A stretch of 64,000 nt of DNA from the NCBI RefSeq assembly GCF_023168165.1, contig NZ_BQYJ01000002.1, positions 1-64,000 on the forward strand. Reading direction: 5' to 3'. Each line of letters opens with the position of its first letter. Within the stretch, counting starts at the first letter, position 1. The notes under the pieces were generated by a model. It did no database searches and was not told the DNA's origin. It saw nothing but the letters and a program-made list of their open reading frames with translations. Both the position numbers and the translations under genes were made by a program. This stretch comes from Niallia sp. NCCP-28. Lineage in GTDB: Bacteria > Bacillota > Bacilli > Bacillales > Cytobacillaceae. Below are positions 61,160 through 64,000 of the stretch, one piece after another.

Positions 61160-61501
61160 GATTTATACATCCTTTCTATCAGTAAAAGAAATCAGTTCTT
61201 AATGCAGTTTATGCAGCATGGAAAGAACTCGCTTACCCTAAAAAAGGATGGAGAAAATAGAGCAAACAGTGCAGTGATCATAAAAAATGGCTATTGTGAT
61301 GGTAGAGCATGCAGTTCATTTATAAAAATAAGAACGCAATAAAAAGAAAAATCTTCTAAATAATTGAAAAAAAAAGCCGAAATTAATAAAGAACAGGCAA
61401 AATTTTTAATTTCCATGATTGCTTATGATAGCGTTTTATTAAATGGAAGAGCAAAGCAATTTAACATAACGTTTGCCTGGTTTAGAAGGGAGAAGCAACT
61501 C
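61160..61501. other. Leader of the chemoreceptor gene
   Basis: 342 nt holding a SigD promoter (61357-61383) and a roughly 110-nt 5' leader. An open frame in phase with the chemoreceptor extends to 61364, but it runs through the -10 element and has no ribosome binding site. A stretch near 61205-61260 reads like a decayed short protein fragment; nothing firmer. Confidence 0.4.
61357..61383 (+). promoter_or_regulatory. SigD (motility/chemotaxis) promoter
   Basis: TAAA at 61357-61360, a 15-nt spacer and GCCGAAAT at 61376-61383 match the SigD consensus TAAA-N15-GCCGATAT with one mismatch. It serves a methyl-accepting chemotaxis gene, a typical SigD target. Confidence 0.8.
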
Positions 61502-62785
61502 ATGAAAAAGAGAGATGGTTTGTTTTTTAAATTAATGTTTATAGTCAGTGTTTTGATTATTTTTACATCATTAATTAGTGGAGTAATTACTTATTATTTC
61601 ACTACAGCTGCAGAGGGAATAAATTCAGGTCAAATTCCATTAATACTTATTGCAACTTCCATTGTCATTACGTTGGTAAGCGGAATTATATTTTATTTTT
61701 TGATAAAAAAGAAATTCATTGTATTAAAAACATTAAATACACGTTTTATAGAAGTGGCAAATGGAGATTTAACACAGGAATTTATTTATGATAAAAAAGA
61801 TGAAATTGGCGATTTAAGCAACTCTTTTCATAAAATGAAACAGCAATTGGGAGCTGTACTTTCCAATACAAAAGAAATTAGCCATAACATACTTGAATAT
61901 TCGGCTGAATTATCTGCTGTTTCGGAAGAGACTTCGGCAAGTTCAGAGGAAATAGGCCGAGCGATGAGCGAGATCGCTAAAGGAGCAGCAGAACAAGCCG
62001 CGGAACTAGATGAAGTAAATCGGGAAATGGGGCGGCTGAATTATTCTATCCAAACAATGGATGAAAAAAATACAATCATTAAGCAAGCAACTCAACAATC
62101 GGAAAACGCGACCCAAAAAGGCAAAAGCATGATTTCCCAATTGAAAAAATCCAATGAGCAGACCAAACAGGCTACAGATCATGTCAGTATAGGAATTTCC
62201 AATTTATATACAAAGATTTTGGATATCTCAAAAATTACGGTAACAATTAACAGCATTTCCGAACAAACCAATTTGCTAGCATTAAATGCGAGTATCGAGG
62301 CTGCAAGAGCAGGGGAGCATGGCAAAGGATTTGCAGTAGTGGCAAGTGAAGTTAGAAAGCTTGCGGAGGGCACGGGAGAAGCAACTAAACAAATTCAAGA
62401 AATGATTTTCAGCATTGAAAAAGAAACAGAGAAAACAGTGCAAGCATTATTTGAAACAACCACACAAGCAGAAGAATTAAATAGTGCTGTAACAGGCACT
62501 GAAAATGAATTTAATTCTATTGCAACTGCTGTTCAGGCTATAATAGCGGCAGTGAATGAATTAAATAAAGAGCTGAAAGAAGTAGTAGAACAAAATAGTC
62601 ATATGCTAGAGTCCATCTCTAGCATAACTACTGTTTCAGAATCAGCAGCTGCTGCAGTAGAAGAGGTGTCATCATCAAGTGATGAGCAAATATCCGCCAT
62701 TATGAATGTAACAAAAGCAGCGGAAGCAATGACACAAAGCAGTGAACAATTAACTGATATGCTAAAAAATTATAAAATAAAGTAA
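61502..62785 (+). CDS. Methyl-accepting chemotaxis-type protein without external sensor domain
   Basis: 427-aa signal transducer. Two transmembrane helices (about 9-31 and 42-63) are separated by only about ten residues, so almost nothing is exposed outside. A HAMP domain (64-118, [26 protein letters not shown]) and the cytoplasmic four-helix signalling domain follow, with the hairpin tip [32 protein letters not shown] that contacts CheA/CheW. It probably senses membrane or cytoplasmic conditions. ATG 61502 has AGAAGGGAG upstream and a SigD promoter 120 nt before it. Confidence 0.9.
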   Translation: MKKRDGLFFKLMFIVSVLIIFTSLISGVITYYFTTAAEGINSGQIPLILIATSIVITLVSGIIFYFLIKKKFIVLKTLNTRFIEVANGDLTQEFIYDKKDEIGDLSNSFHKMKQQLGAVLSNTKEISHNILEYSAELSAVSEETSASSEEIGRAMSEIAKGAAEQAAELDEVNREMGRLNYSIQTMDEKNTIIKQATQQSENATQKGKSMISQLKKSNEQTKQATDHVSIGISNLYTKILDISKITVTINSISEQTNLLALNASIEAARAGEHGKGFAVVASEVRKLAEGTGEATKQIQEMIFSIEKETEKTVQALFETTTQAEELNSAVTGTENEFNSIATAVQAIIAAVNELNKELKEVVEQNSHMLESISSITTVSESAAAAVEEVSSSSDEQISAIMNVTKAAEAMTQSSEQLTDMLKNYKIK

Positions 62786-62948
62786 AGAATTCATGTCTTT
62801 TTCTATAAAGTAGACTAAAAATCGTCTGCGATGGAGAAGGGCATGATTTTTTGTTTTAAAAAAGAAAATTCTTAAAATTGTCAATATTTATCCCTTTTAC
62901 CTAATTGAGTCATATTCCCTTTCTTGCTATAACTATAAATAAGAATAA

Positions 62949-62963
62949 AGATAATCATTCTCA
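62949..62963. promoter_or_regulatory. Fur box of feoAB
   Basis: AGATAATCATTCTCA matches the 7-1-7 Fur consensus TGATAATnATTATCA in all but two defined positions, about 24 nt before feoA. Fe-loaded Fur should repress the operon. Confidence 0.75.
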
Positions 62964-62986
62964 ATTAATAGAAGGGAGACAAAGTG

Positions 62987-63211
62987 ATGAAGGAAAAATT
63001 GCGAGTTGGTGAAAAAATAAAAATTAATAATTTGTCAAAAGTTAATGAACTTGTCAGAAGAAGATTGCTTGATTTTGGTATTACAGAAGGATCTGTTGTA
63101 TTGGTAGAAAATAAGATGCCATTTAGTGGCCCCTATATTTTAGAATTCAAAGGAACAAAAGTTGGCGTGAGAAGAACAGAGGCGCTGCAAATGGAAGTGG
63201 AGATTCAATAG
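62987..63211 (+). CDS. feoA: Ferrous iron transport protein A
   Basis: 74-aa SH3-like cytoplasmic protein needed for FeoB function. Pattern LRVGEKIKINNLSK, RRRLLDFGITEGSVVLVEN and FKGTKVGVRRTEALQMEV is typical. ATG 62987 (9 nt after GAAGGGAG) is preferred, although the GTG three bases earlier is also possible. The stop TAG shares no base with the feoB ATG, which follows immediately, so the two are coupled. Fur box upstream. Confidence 0.92.
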   Translation: MKEKLRVGEKIKINNLSKVNELVRRRLLDFGITEGSVVLVENKMPFSGPYILEFKGTKVGVRRTEALQMEVEIQ

Positions 63212-64000
63212 ATGGAAGTAGCATTATTAGGAAATCCCAATACAGGAAAAACCTCTTTATTTAATCATTTAACAGGTTCCTATGAGTATGTTGGAAACTG
63301 GAGCGGTGTAACCATTGAGAAAAAAATTGGTGTATTTAAGAATAAAAAGGCCAATTTAGTAGATTTGCCTGGTGCCTATTCCTTAAATCCATTATCAGCG
63401 GATGAAGCAGTTGTTACAGAATATCTTTTGCAGGCTGAATTTGAAAAAATAGTCAATATTGTGGATGCATCACAATTGCGCAGAAATTTATTGTTGACTC
63501 TTCAGCTTATTGAATATGAAAAGCCTGTTGTGATTGGATTAAATATGATGGATGTGGCAAAAAGCTATGGGAAAAAAATCAAAATAGAAAAACTGTCCAG
63601 CATGCTGGGATGCCCTGTTGTTGCTATTAGCGCAAGAAGAGGGAAGGGCTGCACAGAACTTGCAGATGCTGCAACTGAAACAGCCCATACAAACACAAGC
63701 ATATTAAAAGTAGATTACGGCAGGGTGATAGAGCAATATATTTTTGAAATGAGTTCATTGGTGAACTCAAAAACCAACCTATCTGCCCGTTGGCTAACCT
63801 TGCAGCTGATAGATGGTAATGCCAGTGTCATTAAGCATCTGCATTTATTGGCAGGAAAAAGGAAGGTGGATGATTTCCTTAACAGGATAGAAGCAGATGC
63901 CAACAAAATGGGCAAAGAAGCTGCACAGCTAGTATTTGAAGCAAGAAGAAATGTAGTAGAATTTATCCTGTCTAGTGCAGAAATTGTGGAAGAGCCGAAC
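63212..64000 (+). CDS. feoB: Ferrous iron transport protein B (partial, runs off the window)
   Basis: The first 263 codons are open to the window edge. The N-terminal GTPase has G1 GNPNTGKTS, the switch region VGNWSGVTIEKK, G3 DLPGAYSL and G4 NMMDVA (the D replaces the usual K-x-D order as in FeoB), followed by the helical GDI-like domain. The membrane part must lie beyond 64000. FeoB imports Fe2+ across the membrane. Start ATG abuts the feoA stop; no separate ribosome binding site stronger than AAATGGAAGTGGAG is needed because of coupling. Confidence 0.93.
   Translation, partial: MEVALLGNPNTGKTSLFNHLTGSYEYVGNWSGVTIEKKIGVFKNKKANLVDLPGAYSLNPLSADEAVVTEYLLQAEFEKIVNIVDASQLRRNLLLTLQLIEYEKPVVIGLNMMDVAKSYGKKIKIEKLSSMLGCPVVAISARRGKGCTELADAATETAHTNTSILKVDYGRVIEQYIFEMSSLVNSKTNLSARWLTLQLIDGNASVIKHLHLLAGKRKVDDFLNRIEADANKMGKEAAQLVFEARRNVVEFILSSAEIVEEPN

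Noticed and set aside
61364-61501. 46-codon N-terminal extension of the chemoreceptor
   Set aside because: Overlaps the -10 of the SigD promoter and lacks a ribosome binding site.

Overview
The window is low-GC Bacillaceae chromosome, probably from a Bacillus/Niallia-type organism; I do not assign a species. The main clues are an A+T-rich sequence, AGGAGG-type ribosome binding sites, many TTG starts, a trnD-like tRNA cluster, a SAM (S-box) riboswitch, CodY-, Fur-, SigD- and SigE-type sites, and gene order shared with Bacillus subtilis (queG-yhbB-trmL, prkA-yhbH, and yhcT/yhcU/yhcX/yhdB homologues). I see no prophage, insertion sequence, CRISPR array or rRNA.

Layout. 1-1.1 kb: eleven tRNA genes ending at a terminator. 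1.3-7 kb: mqo, a phasin-like gene with ubiB, and a decayed HEAT-like gene overlapping the start of a secreted L,D-transpeptidase. 7-12.5 kb: a sulP-arsR operon behind a perfect 15-bp inverted repeat, a formate/nitrite channel, and an unusual ACT-domain/MFS fusion gene preceded by a near-perfect CodY box. 12.6-15.3 kb: a metQ-metN-metI methionine importer under an S-box. 15.7-24.2 kb: tRNA-Gly, a B3/B4-domain protein, queG-yhbB-trmL, nfrA, and the sporulation pair prkA-yhbH. 24.3-25.5 kb: a graveyard of pseudogenes. 25.7 kb: proC.

26.9-37.4 kb is the most striking region. Six tightly coupled genes encode an Hpt-REC-GGDEF-REC diguanylate cyclase, a membrane HEAT-repeat protein, a processive family-2 glycosyltransferase, a large membrane-anchored clan GH-A-like glycosidase, a single-domain response regulator and a hybrid histidine kinase. 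It looks like a self-contained phosphorelay and cyclic-di-GMP circuit controlling export of a polysaccharide.

37.5-64 kb: a short YitE-like membrane protein, a Pit phosphate transporter with its PhoU-like partner, GNAT/SDR/AKR enzymes, DoxX and GlsB membrane proteins, yhcT/yhcU, bdbC, yhcX, yhdB, an M14 peptidase, a lipase-ABC exporter operon, YitT, CorA, a nitroreductase, an orphan OmpR-type regulator, two CNNM/CBS 'hemolysin' paralogues, a GNAT, a chemoreceptor with almost no external domain, and feoA-feoB (feoB runs off the end).

Three full copies and one fragment of a structured intergenic repeat (44.7, 52.5, 60.2 and 5.2 kb) share end sequences and two hairpins whose stems differ in sequence but still pair. 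I could not identify this family. All product calls come from reading motifs and from memory of families; no database search was run.
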